Translations under genes and position numbers: made by a program
DNA from: G963666705 sp963666705
Lineage (GTDB): Bacteria; Pseudomonadota; Alphaproteobacteria; CADEGL01
Direction: 5' to 3'
Length of the DNA: 64,000 bases
Assembly: GCA_963666705.2 (NCBI GenBank)
Contig: CAXXKO010000017.1
Coordinates: 248,001 to 312,000, forward strand
Shown here: piece after piece, positions 54,628 to 62,598 of the stretch
Layout: every line of letters starts with the position of its first letter
Position numbering within the stretch: the stretch's first letter is position 1
The notes under the pieces: model-generated
Databases searched by the model: none
What the model saw: the letters and a program-made list of their open reading frames with translations, nothing else
What the model was told of the DNA's origin: nothing

Positions 54628-55614
54628 ATGCCGCAGAGCAAGCCGCTCGTCGTCGTCACCCGCAAGCTCCCCGAGGTCATCGAGACCCGATTGATGGAGC
54701 TGTTCGACACCCGCCTCAACCGCGACGACCATCCCATGACCCAGGCCGAGCTGATCGAGGCGGTCAAGGCGGCCAATGTGCTCGTGCCGACCGTCACCGA
54801 CCGTATCGACAAGGGCGTCCTCAGCCAGGCTGGGGCGGATCTGAAGCTGATCGCCACCTTCGGCACGGGCGTCGACAACATCGACGTCGCCGCGGCGCGC
54901 GAGCGCGGCATCACCGTGACCAATACGCCGGGCGTCCTGACCGAGGACACGGCCGACATGAGCATGGCCCTCATCCTCGCCACCGCCAGGCGCCTGACGG
55001 AGGGCGAGCGGCTGGTTCGGGCCGGCGGCTGGGAGGGCTGGAGCCCAACGGCCATGCTCGGCCACCGCATCTGGGGCAAGCGCCTCGGCATCGTCGGCAT
55101 GGGCCGCATCGGGACGGCCGTCGCCCGCCGGGCGCGGGGCTTCGGCCTCTCGGTTCACTATCACAATCGGCGCCGGGTCCACGAAAGCGTCGAGGCCGAG
55201 CTCGAGGCGACCTACTGGGAAAGCCTCGACCAGATGTTCGCCCACATGGACATCATCTCGATCAACTGCCCCCATACGCCGGCCACGTTCCATCTCCTCT
55301 CCGCCCGCCGGCTCAAGCTCCTGCGCCCCCACGCCTATATCGTCAACACCTCGCGGGGCGAGGTGATCGACGAGCAGGCCATGACCCGGATGCTCGGCCG
55401 GGGCGAGCTCGCGGGCGCCGGCCTCGATGTCTTCGAGGAGGAGCCGGCCATCAATCCCAAGCTCCTGGACCTCGACAACGTCGTTCTCCTGCCGCATATG
55501 AGCTCGGCCACTGTCGAGGGCCGCGTCAATATGGGCGAGAAGGTGATCATCAACATCAAGACCTTCGTCGACGGCCACGCCCCGCCCGACCGCGTCATCG
55601 AAACCATGTTCTGA
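54628..55614 (+). CDS. D-isomer-specific 2-hydroxyacid dehydrogenase (glyoxylate/hydroxypyruvate reductase-like)
   Basis: NAD(P)-dependent reductase of 328 residues. The Rossmann motif is LGIVGMGRIGTAVARRARGFG near residue 155, catalytic Arg in NTSRGEVIDEQAM near 240, Glu in LDVFEEEPAINP near 270 and His in LLPHMSSATVEGR near 291. FGTGVDNIDVAAARERGITVTNTPG is also typical. The best match in pattern is glyoxylate reductase/D-glycerate dehydrogenase; the substrate is not provable here. ATG 54628 starts at the conserved N-terminus. Confidence 0.92.
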   Translation: MPQSKPLVVVTRKLPEVIETRLMELFDTRLNRDDHPMTQAELIEAVKAANVLVPTVTDRIDKGVLSQAGADLKLIATFGTGVDNIDVAAARERGITVTNTPGVLTEDTADMSMALILATARRLTEGERLVRAGGWEGWSPTAMLGHRIWGKRLGIVGMGRIGTAVARRARGFGLSVHYHNRRRVHESVEAELEATYWESLDQMFAHMDIISINCPHTPATFHLLSARRLKLLRPHAYIVNTSRGEVIDEQAMTRMLGRGELAGAGLDVFEEEPAINPKLLDLDNVVLLPHMSSATVEGRVNMGEKVIINIKTFVDGHAPPDRVIETMF

Positions 55615-55759
55615 GGCGAGGCGGCACCCGATTCCGGCCGGGTGAGGCCGGATCTCGCGATTTCCAAGCTTCGAATCGGCTTGCGCTGGGGTCACGGATC
55701 GACCATCTTCCCTTGAGTTCACTGAATACGCTGCAAACGATGAAGGCGATGGAGGTTGC

Positions 55760-56023
55760 ATGCCGCCGACAGTTTCCTTGTCCGTCCGGGTCGAGCCCGA
55801 TCAGGACGAGGCGTTGACGCGGCTCTCGCTTGCCACCGACCGCAAGAAGAGCTGGCACATCAAGAAGGCCCTCGACGATTACCTGGCGCTGCAGGCATGG
55901 CAGGTCGACAACATCCGGGAAGGTCGCGAGGACGCGCGCGCGGGCCGGGTGATCCCGCATGACCAGGTTTCGTCCTGGCTCGGGAGCTGGGGCACCGACG
56001 AGGAAACGCCGCCACCCGAATGA
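55760..56023 (+). CDS. ParD/CopG-type ribbon-helix-helix antitoxin
   Basis: Small protein of 87 residues. The N-terminal ribbon TVSLSVRVEPDQDEALTRLSLATDRKKSWHIKKALDDYL is a classic RHH DNA-binding fold. The C-terminal acidic part (REGREDARAGRVIPHDQVSSWL) would bind the toxin. ATG 55760 has GGAGG close upstream. Its stop overlaps the ATG of the toxin gene, the hallmark of a toxin-antitoxin operon; such antitoxins also repress their own promoter. Confidence 0.9.
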   Translation: MPPTVSLSVRVEPDQDEALTRLSLATDRKKSWHIKKALDDYLALQAWQVDNIREGREDARAGRVIPHDQVSSWLGSWGTDEETPPPE

Positions 56024-56295
56024 CGATTGAATGGGCTTTCCGGGCGAAGCGGAGCCTCGTTTCCATACGGGAGTTCATTGCGCGGGAGCGGCCGGACACC
56101 GCACCCAGGGTCGGTCGGGAGATTCTGGAGATGGCGGCCCATCTGGCGCGGTTTCCGCATCTCGGTCGCGCCGGGCGGCTGGCCGGCACGCGTGAGCTAG
56201 TGGTTCCCGGCCGCCCTTGGATCGTGATTTATGAGGTGACGGATGGCAACATCACCATCCTCGACGTACAACATGCGGCCCGACGCCCGATGTAA
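56020..56295 (+). CDS. RelE/ParE-family toxin
   Basis: Protein of 91 residues with the ParE fold pattern: WAFRAKRSLVSIREFIARERPDTAPRV, then HLARFPHLGRAGRLAGTRELVVPGRPWIVIYEV and ITILDVQHAARRP. The sequence resembles the gyrase-targeting ParE group more than ribosome-dependent RelE, but the target is not certain. Coupled to the antitoxin gene by 4-base overlap. Intact. Confidence 0.9.
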   Translation: MTIEWAFRAKRSLVSIREFIARERPDTAPRVGREILEMAAHLARFPHLGRAGRLAGTRELVVPGRPWIVIYEVTDGNITILDVQHAARRPM

Positions 56296-56334
56296 CCGCG
56301 CCGCTGCCACACGACGCTCGACAGGGGGCAAACC

Positions 56335-56772
56335 ATGACACGAGACGAAATCAGCCAGGCCATCGACCGCGCCTTCGCCGCCTATTCGGCCGGCGACCTC
56401 GACGGCTTCGTCGCCGACTTTGCGCCCGACATGGTCTATGAGGACAACTCGAGGCCCGCGCCGCTCCACGGCCGCGACGCCTTCAAGGCCTATGCGGCGG
56501 GCTGGCTCGACGCCTCGTCCGACGGCAGGATCGTGCCGGTGCGAAAGGTCATCGAGGATGGCGAGGCCGTGGCCGAGCTTCGATTCGAGGCCACCCACGA
56601 CCGGGGCCCCATGTACGGCGTGGAGCAGGCCGGCACGCGGTTCGCATTCAATTTCGCGATCCTCGCTAGTTTTGCCGACGGCCGGCTCACCCGGCTCAAG
56701 GCCTTCTACAACCCCTTGCCCGTAATGCAGGCACTGGGTGTCGTGGGCGAATTGCCGACCAGCCCACGTTGA
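56335..56772 (+). CDS. SnoaL-like/NTF2-fold protein
   Basis: Cystatin-like alpha+beta barrel of 145 residues: AIDRAFAAYSAGDLDGFVADFAPDMVYEDN at the start, LHGRDAFKAYAAGWL in the middle and FNFAILASFADGRLTRLKAFYNP near the end. Such domains act as small-molecule enzymes or binding proteins; no catalytic assignment is possible. It lies 39 bases after the toxin gene and is convergent with moeB. Confidence 0.82.
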   Translation: MTRDEISQAIDRAFAAYSAGDLDGFVADFAPDMVYEDNSRPAPLHGRDAFKAYAAGWLDASSDGRIVPVRKVIEDGEAVAELRFEATHDRGPMYGVEQAGTRFAFNFAILASFADGRLTRLKAFYNPLPVMQALGVVGELPTSPR

Positions 56773-56778
56773 GGTGTC

Positions 56779-57615
56779 TCATCCTCCCGTCCGGCCCCCG
56801 TCCCCGCCTTGGTGCGGCGCGAGGTCGGTGATGCTCGGCTTCCGTCCGCAGAGGGCGCAGTCGGGCGCGCGGGGGACACGGATGTTGAGGAAGCTCGTCT
56901 CGAGCGCGTCGTAGATCAGGAGCCGGCCCGACATGCCCCCGCCCAGGCCCAGGAGCTCCTTGAGCACCTCCGTCGCCTGCAGGCTGCCCATGACGCCGGC
57001 GACGGCCCCGAGGATGCCGGCCTCCTCGCAGCGCGGGATCAGCCCCGCGGGCGGCGCCGTCGGGTGCAGGCAGCGGTAGCAGGGGTTGTCGCCTTCGATC
57101 CAGGCCTTGTAGGTGCCGAGCTGGCCCTCGAAACGCAGCACGGCGGCCGAGACAAGCGGCTTCTTCGCAAAGTAGCAGGCATCGTTGAGGAGGTAGCGCG
57201 TGGCGAAATTGTCGCTCCCGTCGGCGACCAGGTCGTAGCCGGCCACGAGATCGAGGGCGTTCGCCGCATTGAAGCGGACACCGTGGGCCTCGACCCGCAC
57301 CTCGGGGTTGATGGCGGCCAGCATCGCCCGGGCGCTCTCCACCTTGGGCATGCCGACATATTCGGTCGCGTGCACGATCTGGCGCTGAAGGTTGGTGATG
57401 TCGACCGCGTCGTCGTCGACGATGCCGAGCGTCCCCACGCCCGCCGCCGCCAGGTAGAGGAGCAGCGGCGAGCCGAGTCCGCCCGCGCCCAGCACGAGGA
57501 CGCGCGAGGCGAGGAGCTTGGCCTGCCCCTCCTCCCCGACCTCGTCCAGGATGACGTGCCGGGCGTAACGCAGGAGCTGCTCGTCGGTGATCTCGGCCGC
57601 GGGCTCCGCGCTCAC
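56779..57615 (-). CDS. moeB: MoeB/ThiF-family adenylyltransferase
   Basis: E1-like enzyme that adenylates the C-terminus of a ubiquitin-like sulfur carrier (MoaD or ThiS). The ATP motif VLGAGGLGSPLLLYLAAAGVG lies near residue 42, IVDDDAVDITNLQRQIVH near 65, and DGSDNFATRYLLND near 130. Zinc cysteines are in CYRCLHP near 178 and CALCGRKP near the end. Length is 278 residues with no rhodanese domain. The start is GTG 57615, overlapping the dut stop (4 bases). It is the last gene of the coaBC-dut-moeB run. Confidence 0.93.
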   Translation of the reverse strand: MSAEPAAEITDEQLLRYARHVILDEVGEEGQAKLLASRVLVLGAGGLGSPLLLYLAAAGVGTLGIVDDDAVDITNLQRQIVHATEYVGMPKVESARAMLAAINPEVRVEAHGVRFNAANALDLVAGYDLVADGSDNFATRYLLNDACYFAKKPLVSAAVLRFEGQLGTYKAWIEGDNPCYRCLHPTAPPAGLIPRCEEAGILGAVAGVMGSLQATEVLKELLGLGGGMSGRLLIYDALETSFLNIRVPRAPDCALCGRKPSITDLAPHQGGDGGRTGG

Positions 57616-58091
57616 GATCCGCCCTCCGAGGCGGAGTGCCGGCCGTCGCCGGTCGAGCCGAAACCGCCCTCGCCACGTCTGCTCTCGGGCAGGTCGTCCA
57701 CCTCACGCCAGGCGACGCGCGCGACCGGCGCGACGACGAGCTGTGCGATGCGCATGCCGCGGCTCACGGTCACGGCTTGGTCACCGAAGTTGGCGAGCAG
57801 GACCGAGATCTCCCCCCGATAGTCCGCGTCGATGGTGCCAGGGCTGTTGAGCACGGTGATGCCGTGGCGCGCCGCCAGGCCCGATCGCGGCCGCACTTGA
57901 CCCTCGTGGCCGTCGGGCAGGGCCATGGCGATGCCCGACGGCACCAGCGCGCGCGCCCCCGGCGCCAGCACGAGGTCGGCCTCGACCGCGGCGTGGAGGT
58001 CCATGCCGGCACTCGAATCGGTGGCGTAAGCAGGCAGTGGAAGGCCGGCCGCCCCCGGCAGGCGGCGGACCGCGACTCTAAGGTCGCTCAT
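57612..58091 (-). CDS. dut: Deoxyuridine 5'-triphosphate nucleotidohydrolase
   Basis: Trimeric dUTPase keeping uracil out of DNA. All five motifs are visible: SSAGMDLHA near residue 26, RPRSGLAARHG near 68, NSPGTIDADYRGEI near 82, MRIAQLVVAP near 111 and RGEGGFGSTG near 138. Length is 159 residues. It overlaps both neighbours by 4 bases. Confidence 0.96.
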   Translation of the reverse strand: MSDLRVAVRRLPGAAGLPLPAYATDSSAGMDLHAAVEADLVLAPGARALVPSGIAMALPDGHEGQVRPRSGLAARHGITVLNSPGTIDADYRGEISVLLANFGDQAVTVSRGMRIAQLVVAPVARVAWREVDDLPESRRGEGGFGSTGDGRHSASEGGS

Positions 58092-59293
58092 TCGGCTCCG
58101 CCCAGGCGCTCCGCAATCCTGTGCGCGAGCTTCTCGGCCACTTGGGTCTTGGTCATCCTGGGCCAGCTCTCGACCGCGCCGGCCTCGACCAGGTGGACGG
58201 TATTCATCTCCCCGCCGAAGGTGCCGGTCTCCCGCCCCACGTCATTGGCCAGGATCCAGTCACAGCCTTTCTTCTCGCGCTTGGCCCGGGCGTGCTCGAT
58301 CACTCTCTCGGTCTCGGCGGCGAAGCCCACGACGAGGGCCGGCCGCGCGTTGCCGGGTGCCGCCAGTGTCGCCAGCACATCGGGGTTCTCGGTGAGTGCG
58401 AGCATCGGCGCCTCGCCCCCGTTCTTCTTTCGCTTCTGCCTGGCCGGCTCGGCCACGCGCCAGTCGCTCACCGCCGCCGCGCAGACGGCCACGTCGGCCG
58501 GCAGCGCCGCCTGGCACGCGGCCAGCATGTCGACCGCCGTCTCGATGCGCATCACCGTGACGCCCGGCGGGTCGGGCTCGTGGGTCGGGCCCGTGACCAG
58601 CACCGTCTCGGCCCCCAGGCGCGCGAGAGCCCCGGCGATGGCATGGCCCTGGCGGCCCGAGGACCGGTTGGCGATGTAGCGCACCGGGTCGATGGGCTCG
58701 TGGGTGGGCCCGCTGGTGACGAGGGCCCGGCGCGCGCTGAGCGGCGAGTTGTCGCCGAGGAAGCGCTCGATCTCCGCCAGGATGTCGAGCGGCTCGGACA
58801 TGCGCCCGGGGCCGAATTCGCCGCAGGCCATGTCGCCCTCGACGGGGCCGATCAGGTGGATGCCGCGATCGCGCAGGGTTTCGACGTTGGCCCGGGTTGC
58901 CGGGTGCTCCCACATGCGCACGTTCATGGCGGGCGCGATCATGACCGGCTTGTCGGTCGCGAGCAGGACGGTGCTGGCGAGGTCGTCGGCGAGGCCCCGC
59001 GCCATCTTGGCCATGAAGCCAGCGCTGGCCGGCGCCACCACCAGAAGATCCGCCTTGCGCGAGAGGCGGATGTGCCCCATCTCATTCTCGTCCGTGAGGG
59101 AGAAGAGGTCCGAATAGACCTTGTCTTCGCTGAGCGCGGCGACCGAGAGGGGTGTCACGAAGCGGGCGCCGCCGGCGGTGAGGACGCAACGCACCTCGGC
59201 GCCGCGACCGCGCAGCCGGCGGATCAGGTCGAGGCTCTTGTAAGCCGCGATCCCACCCGAGATGATCAATAGAATCCGTTTGCCGTGGAGCAT
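58088..59293 (-). CDS. coaBC: Bifunctional phosphopantothenoylcysteine decarboxylase/synthetase CoaBC
   Basis: Two steps of coenzyme A synthesis in one protein. The N-terminal flavin decarboxylase begins ILLIISGGIAAYKSLDLIRRL and has the PAMN motif (IAPAMNVRMW near residue 114) and the catalytic-Cys segment GDMACGEFGPGRM near 156. The C-terminal synthetase starts TSGPTHEPIDPVRYIANRSSG near 190 and has the KRKKNG lysines near 287. Length is 401 residues from ATG 59293; ATG 59332 adds 13 unconserved residues. Confidence 0.95.
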   Translation of the reverse strand: MLHGKRILLIISGGIAAYKSLDLIRRLRGRGAEVRCVLTAGGARFVTPLSVAALSEDKVYSDLFSLTDENEMGHIRLSRKADLLVVAPASAGFMAKMARGLADDLASTVLLATDKPVMIAPAMNVRMWEHPATRANVETLRDRGIHLIGPVEGDMACGEFGPGRMSEPLDILAEIERFLGDNSPLSARRALVTSGPTHEPIDPVRYIANRSSGRQGHAIAGALARLGAETVLVTGPTHEPDPPGVTVMRIETAVDMLAACQAALPADVAVCAAAVSDWRVAEPARQKRKKNGGEAPMLALTENPDVLATLAAPGNARPALVVGFAAETERVIEHARAKREKKGCDWILANDVGRETGTFGGEMNTVHLVEAGAVESWPRMTKTQVAEKLAHRIAERLGGAE

Positions 59294-59371
59294 CCTGAAT
59301 CGATCCCGCCAGGAGGTACTCGACCCCCGCAACCTAATGATGAATCAATGGCTTGGCAAGGCGCGGCGGGT

Positions 59372-59497
59372 CACGCTCCAGGCCGCAAGGCGGCCCGCCG
59401 GTCGTCCGGCGCGCCCGCGCAGGCGCGGACCACTTGGTCCGCTGCCGCGAGCGACAAAATCGCTAGAGCGGGTCCGATCGAAGCGGAAACGCTCTAG
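59372..59497 (+). repeat. Dispersed palindromic repeat, copy beside the IS5 element
   Basis: Same family as 33335-33701 and 53629-53766 but lacking the first half of the leading palindrome (starts CGCTCCAGGCCGCAAGG). The tail is well kept: GCTAGAGCG (59462-59470) and CGCTCTAG (59490-59497) pair around TCCGATCGAAGCGG. The IS5 target CTAG is the end of this palindrome. Confidence 0.8.
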
Positions 59498-59513
59498 CAG
59501 GGTGCTGAAGAAG

Positions 59514-59840
59514 TCACCATCGGCGGGCCTTGAGCCCGGCTTCGTCGCCCAAATGGAAGCGGATTTCGACTTCGAGAGAGCCGTCGTCATCGAGTTCGGC
59601 TGATCCATCGCCGCCGACCTCGTCCATTTCGTCGAATCCCTGCCAGGTGAAAAAGATGATCCGGCGGGAGTATTCACAGTCGAGGTCGCCATTGACGCAG
59701 CCGAAGGCAAATTCGCCATGGCCGTCGCCTTCGAATGTGATATGGGCGGGTTCCATGAGGTCGAGGTAATCGCGATCCCATAAATCGGCCTCGACGACGC
59801 GCCATTTGCCGATCAGGGCGCAGTCCGCTTCCCCGGTCAT
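59514..59840 (-). CDS. Hypothetical passenger protein of the IS5 element
   Basis: Acidic protein of 108 residues I do not recognise: MTGEADCALIGKWRVVEADLWDRDYLDL, then AHITFEGDGHGEFAFGCVNGDLDCEY and SRRIIFFTWQGFDEMDEVGGDG. It looks like a small beta-rich (lipocalin- or calycin-like) domain, with no signal peptide. Its ATG overlaps the transposase stop (ATGA), and it ends just inside the left terminal repeat. It is therefore carried by the element and translated with the transposase. Confidence 0.75.
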   Translation of the reverse strand: MTGEADCALIGKWRVVEADLWDRDYLDLMEPAHITFEGDGHGEFAFGCVNGDLDCEYSRRIIFFTWQGFDEMDEVGGDGSAELDDDGSLEVEIRFHLGDEAGLKARRW

Positions 59841-60961
59841 GTCGGAGCCTCCGCCAGCAGCTTGGGCAATCGGATAAGATTGTAGGCAGCCAAGGCCAGG
59901 GTGAAGGAGGCTTCCACCCGTTGCCGGCCTCGGAACCGCGTCTTGGCTTGACCGGCCTGGGTCTTGGCCCAGCCGAAGACCTCCTCGATGCGTTTGCGGC
60001 AGACTTGGCTGACGGCATAGCCCGCATGTCGTGTCGTGCGGCCGTCGATCAGCGTCTTGCGGCGCTTGCCGGTCTTGGTGAGGTGGTCTTGAACCGCAAC
60101 ATGCGGCGTCACATTACGCGCGCGCAGGGTTGCGACGAAATCGGCCACGTCGAAGCCGTTGTCGCCGCCCAGCGTAATCCGCCGCTTGCCCCCTTTCTCG
60201 TGCATGGGACGGTGCTTGTCGAGCATTTCCAGCGCCGCCTCTCGTTCGGCCGTGCCGGTGGCCTGCGTGACGCTCCCGCCGACCGCCAGGCCATGACGGT
60301 TCTCCATCAGGGCATGGCCCATGTAGCAAAGACGGCTCTCCCTGCGCTGGCCCTTGCGGTACAGACGGGCCTCGGGGTCGGTCGTGCTCTCATGGGTCTC
60401 GTTGGAACGCTTCTCGCCGTGGAAGTCCCGTTCCGCATTGCGTCCCGACCCCGCACCATCATCGCCACCGCCGTCCTTGGGCCGGAACGACTTCATCGAC
60501 GCCCAGGCCTCGATCAGCGTGCCGTCCACCGAGAAATGATCCCGGCTCAACAGGCGGCGCACCCTCTTGTGCTCGATGATGCCCCGCAGAACCTGGGCTG
60601 ATACATCCGCCTCCAGAAGACGGTCTCGATTGTGGCAGAAAACCGTCGCATCCCACACCGGATCGTCGATGCCCAGACCGACGAACCAGCGGAACAGCAG
60701 GTTGAAGTCGAGCTGGTCCATCAATTGCCGCTCAGAGCGGATCGAATAGAACGCCTGCAACAACAAGGCCCGCAGGAGCCTCTCCGGCGGAATCGACGGG
60801 CGACCCGTGTGCGAGTACAGCGCCTCGAACTCGCCCGACAGACCCGCCAAGACATCGTTCACGATCTGGCGAATCGTCCGCAGCGGATGGTCCCGCGGAA
60901 CCCGCCTCTCAAGATCAACATAGCTGAACAGGCTGCCGCTCGACCGGTCCGCACCGCGCAT
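59837..60961 (-). CDS. IS5-family transposase
   Basis: DDE transposase of 374 residues. The N-terminal DUF772-like region (FSYVDLERRVPRDHPLRTIRQI, GRPSIPPERLLRALLLQAFYSIRSERQL, LDFNLLFRWFVGLGIDDPVWD) precedes the core. The core has Asp in HFSVDGTLIEAWASMKSF near residue 147, Asp in LGGDNGFDVADFV near 275 and Glu in CRKRIEEVFGWAKTQAG near 335. The frame is intact. Confidence 0.93.
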   Translation of the reverse strand: MRGADRSSGSLFSYVDLERRVPRDHPLRTIRQIVNDVLAGLSGEFEALYSHTGRPSIPPERLLRALLLQAFYSIRSERQLMDQLDFNLLFRWFVGLGIDDPVWDATVFCHNRDRLLEADVSAQVLRGIIEHKRVRRLLSRDHFSVDGTLIEAWASMKSFRPKDGGGDDGAGSGRNAERDFHGEKRSNETHESTTDPEARLYRKGQRRESRLCYMGHALMENRHGLAVGGSVTQATGTAEREAALEMLDKHRPMHEKGGKRRITLGGDNGFDVADFVATLRARNVTPHVAVQDHLTKTGKRRKTLIDGRTTRHAGYAVSQVCRKRIEEVFGWAKTQAGQAKTRFRGRQRVEASFTLALAAYNLIRLPKLLAEAPT

Positions 60962-61036
60962 CCGTTCCTCCTTCGGTTACCAGACCGAAAAGAATCACGT
61001 CATGAATCCAAAGGCGAGGAGTTTTTCAGCACCCTG

Positions 61037-62578
61037 CTAGACGACCGAGGCGGCGATCACGGCGATGAGCGCGACCGCCGTCCACAGGGCCCAGAGCCAG
61101 GAGCGGTTGCCGCTCCGGCCACGCTCCGCCAGCGACCGTACCGTGTCGGGGTGGAGCCGCAGCCCCCCGTTCGACAGCATGGCGAGGGCCTTTTCCGCGT
61201 CTCCCAGGAGCGCGGGAATGCGCTCGAGGCTCGCCACCACGTCGCCAGCCGCCTCGCGCAGCCGTGCTTCCGGCCCCCGGTTCTCACGCGCCCACTCCTC
61301 GATCAACGGCCGGGCCAGCTCCCACATATTGACGTTGGGGTTGAGGCGCCGCCCTACCCCCTCGGCCACCAGCATGCTCTTCTGCAGCAGCAGGAGCTGG
61401 GGCTGGGTCTCCATCTCGAAGAACTTGGCCACCTGGAATAGCTGGGCCAGGAGGCGGGCGATCGAGATTTCGTGCATCGGCATGCCGAGTATGGGCTCGG
61501 CGATGGACCGGCAGGCCTGGGTGAAGGCGTCGACCGACTTGGTGGCCGGCACGTAGCCAGCCTTGAAGTGGGCCTCCGCCGCGCGCCGGTAATCGCCGGA
61601 GAGGAAGCCGATCAGCATGTCGACGAGGTAGTGCCGGGTGTGGCGGTCGAGTCGCCCCATGATGCCGAAATCGACCGCGATGATGTCGCCCTCGGCGTTC
61701 ACGAAGAGGTTTCCAGGGTGCAGGTCGGCGTGGAAGAAGCCGTCGCGGAAGGCCTGGTTGAAGACGGCGGCGGCGGCCTTGGCGATGATGGCGTCGAGGT
61801 CGTGGCCGGCGGCCAACAGCGCCTCGCGCTCGTCGATGGGGATGCCCTCGATGCGTTCGAGGGTGAGCACGCGCCGCGAGGTGCGCACCCAGTCCACCCC
61901 CGGGACCTGAAAGCTCGTGTCGTCGGCGAAATTCTCCTTGAGCTCCGAGGCGGCCGCGGCTTCGAAGCGCAGATCCATCTCGATGGCCACCGATTCCGCC
62001 ATGGTGTGCACGACCTCGACGGGGCGCAGGCGACGCAGAGACGGTTGCGTCCACTCGGCGAGCGTGGCGAGCCAGTAGAACAGGTCGATATCGCGGGCGA
62101 AGGCGTCCTCGATGCCCGGGCGCAGGACCTTGACGGCCACCTCGCGGCCGTCCGTGGTGACGGCCATGTGGACCTGCGCGATCGAGGCCGCGGCGACCGG
62201 CTCGTCCTCGAAGCTCGTGTAGAGCGCATCGAGCGGCTTGCCAAGCTCGTGCTCGACGATGGCCCGGGCCTCGGCGCCGGGGAAAGGCGGCAAGTGGTCC
62301 TGGAGCTCGGAGAGGTCGCTCGCCACCTCCTCGCCGAGCAGGTCCGAGCGGGTCGAGAGGAGCTGGCCGAGCTTGATGAAGCTCGGCCCCAGCGCCTGAG
62401 CCGCGAGCGCCAGGCGCTGGCCCGGCCGGCCCGGCCGTCGGCGGAGCGCCACGAGCCGCGCGAGCGCCGTGACCGGCGGTGCGATCCCGAACCGCTCGAG
62501 CGGGAACAGGGCGTCGTGGCGGGCCAGAGTCCAGGCGATGGCGATCAGGCGCAGGATGTTGCGCGGCGCGCGGAGCAT
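61037..62578 (-). CDS. ubiB: UbiB family protein (ubiquinone biosynthesis, atypical kinase)
   Basis: Membrane-bound ADCK/UbiB atypical kinase-like ATPase needed for ubiquinone synthesis. KxGQ motif FIKLGQLLSTRSDLL lies near residue 75, the Ala-rich loop AAASIAQVHMA near 130, the catalytic-loop FHADLHPGNLFVN near 285 and DFG in IAVDFGIMGRL. A C-terminal hydrophobic helix ends WLWALWTAVALIAVIAASVV. Length is 513 residues from ATG 62578. The stop (TAG, 61037-61039) is part of the CTAG target of the IS5 element, so the protein is unchanged but its natural 3' flank is replaced. It is 20 bases after ubiE. Confidence 0.94.
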   Translation of the reverse strand: MLRAPRNILRLIAIAWTLARHDALFPLERFGIAPPVTALARLVALRRRPGRPGQRLALAAQALGPSFIKLGQLLSTRSDLLGEEVASDLSELQDHLPPFPGAEARAIVEHELGKPLDALYTSFEDEPVAAASIAQVHMAVTTDGREVAVKVLRPGIEDAFARDIDLFYWLATLAEWTQPSLRRLRPVEVVHTMAESVAIEMDLRFEAAAASELKENFADDTSFQVPGVDWVRTSRRVLTLERIEGIPIDEREALLAAGHDLDAIIAKAAAAVFNQAFRDGFFHADLHPGNLFVNAEGDIIAVDFGIMGRLDRHTRHYLVDMLIGFLSGDYRRAAEAHFKAGYVPATKSVDAFTQACRSIAEPILGMPMHEISIARLLAQLFQVAKFFEMETQPQLLLLQKSMLVAEGVGRRLNPNVNMWELARPLIEEWARENRGPEARLREAAGDVVASLERIPALLGDAEKALAMLSNGGLRLHPDTVRSLAERGRSGNRSWLWALWTAVALIAVIAASVV

Positions 62579-62598
62579 GGCGGTCGTGCCGCTCGGCG

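Larger units (their letters stand above)
59498..61036. mobile_element. IS5-family insertion sequence with passenger gene
   Basis: 1539 bases with ends CAGGGTGCTGAAGAAGTC (left) and the inverse of CAGGGTGCTGAAAAACTC (right), flanked by CTAG on both sides (59494-59497; 61037-61040), fitting the 4-base YTAR target of IS5. It contains a minus-strand transposase and a small coupled gene downstream. It landed on the CTAG that includes the ubiB stop codon. Confidence 0.88.
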
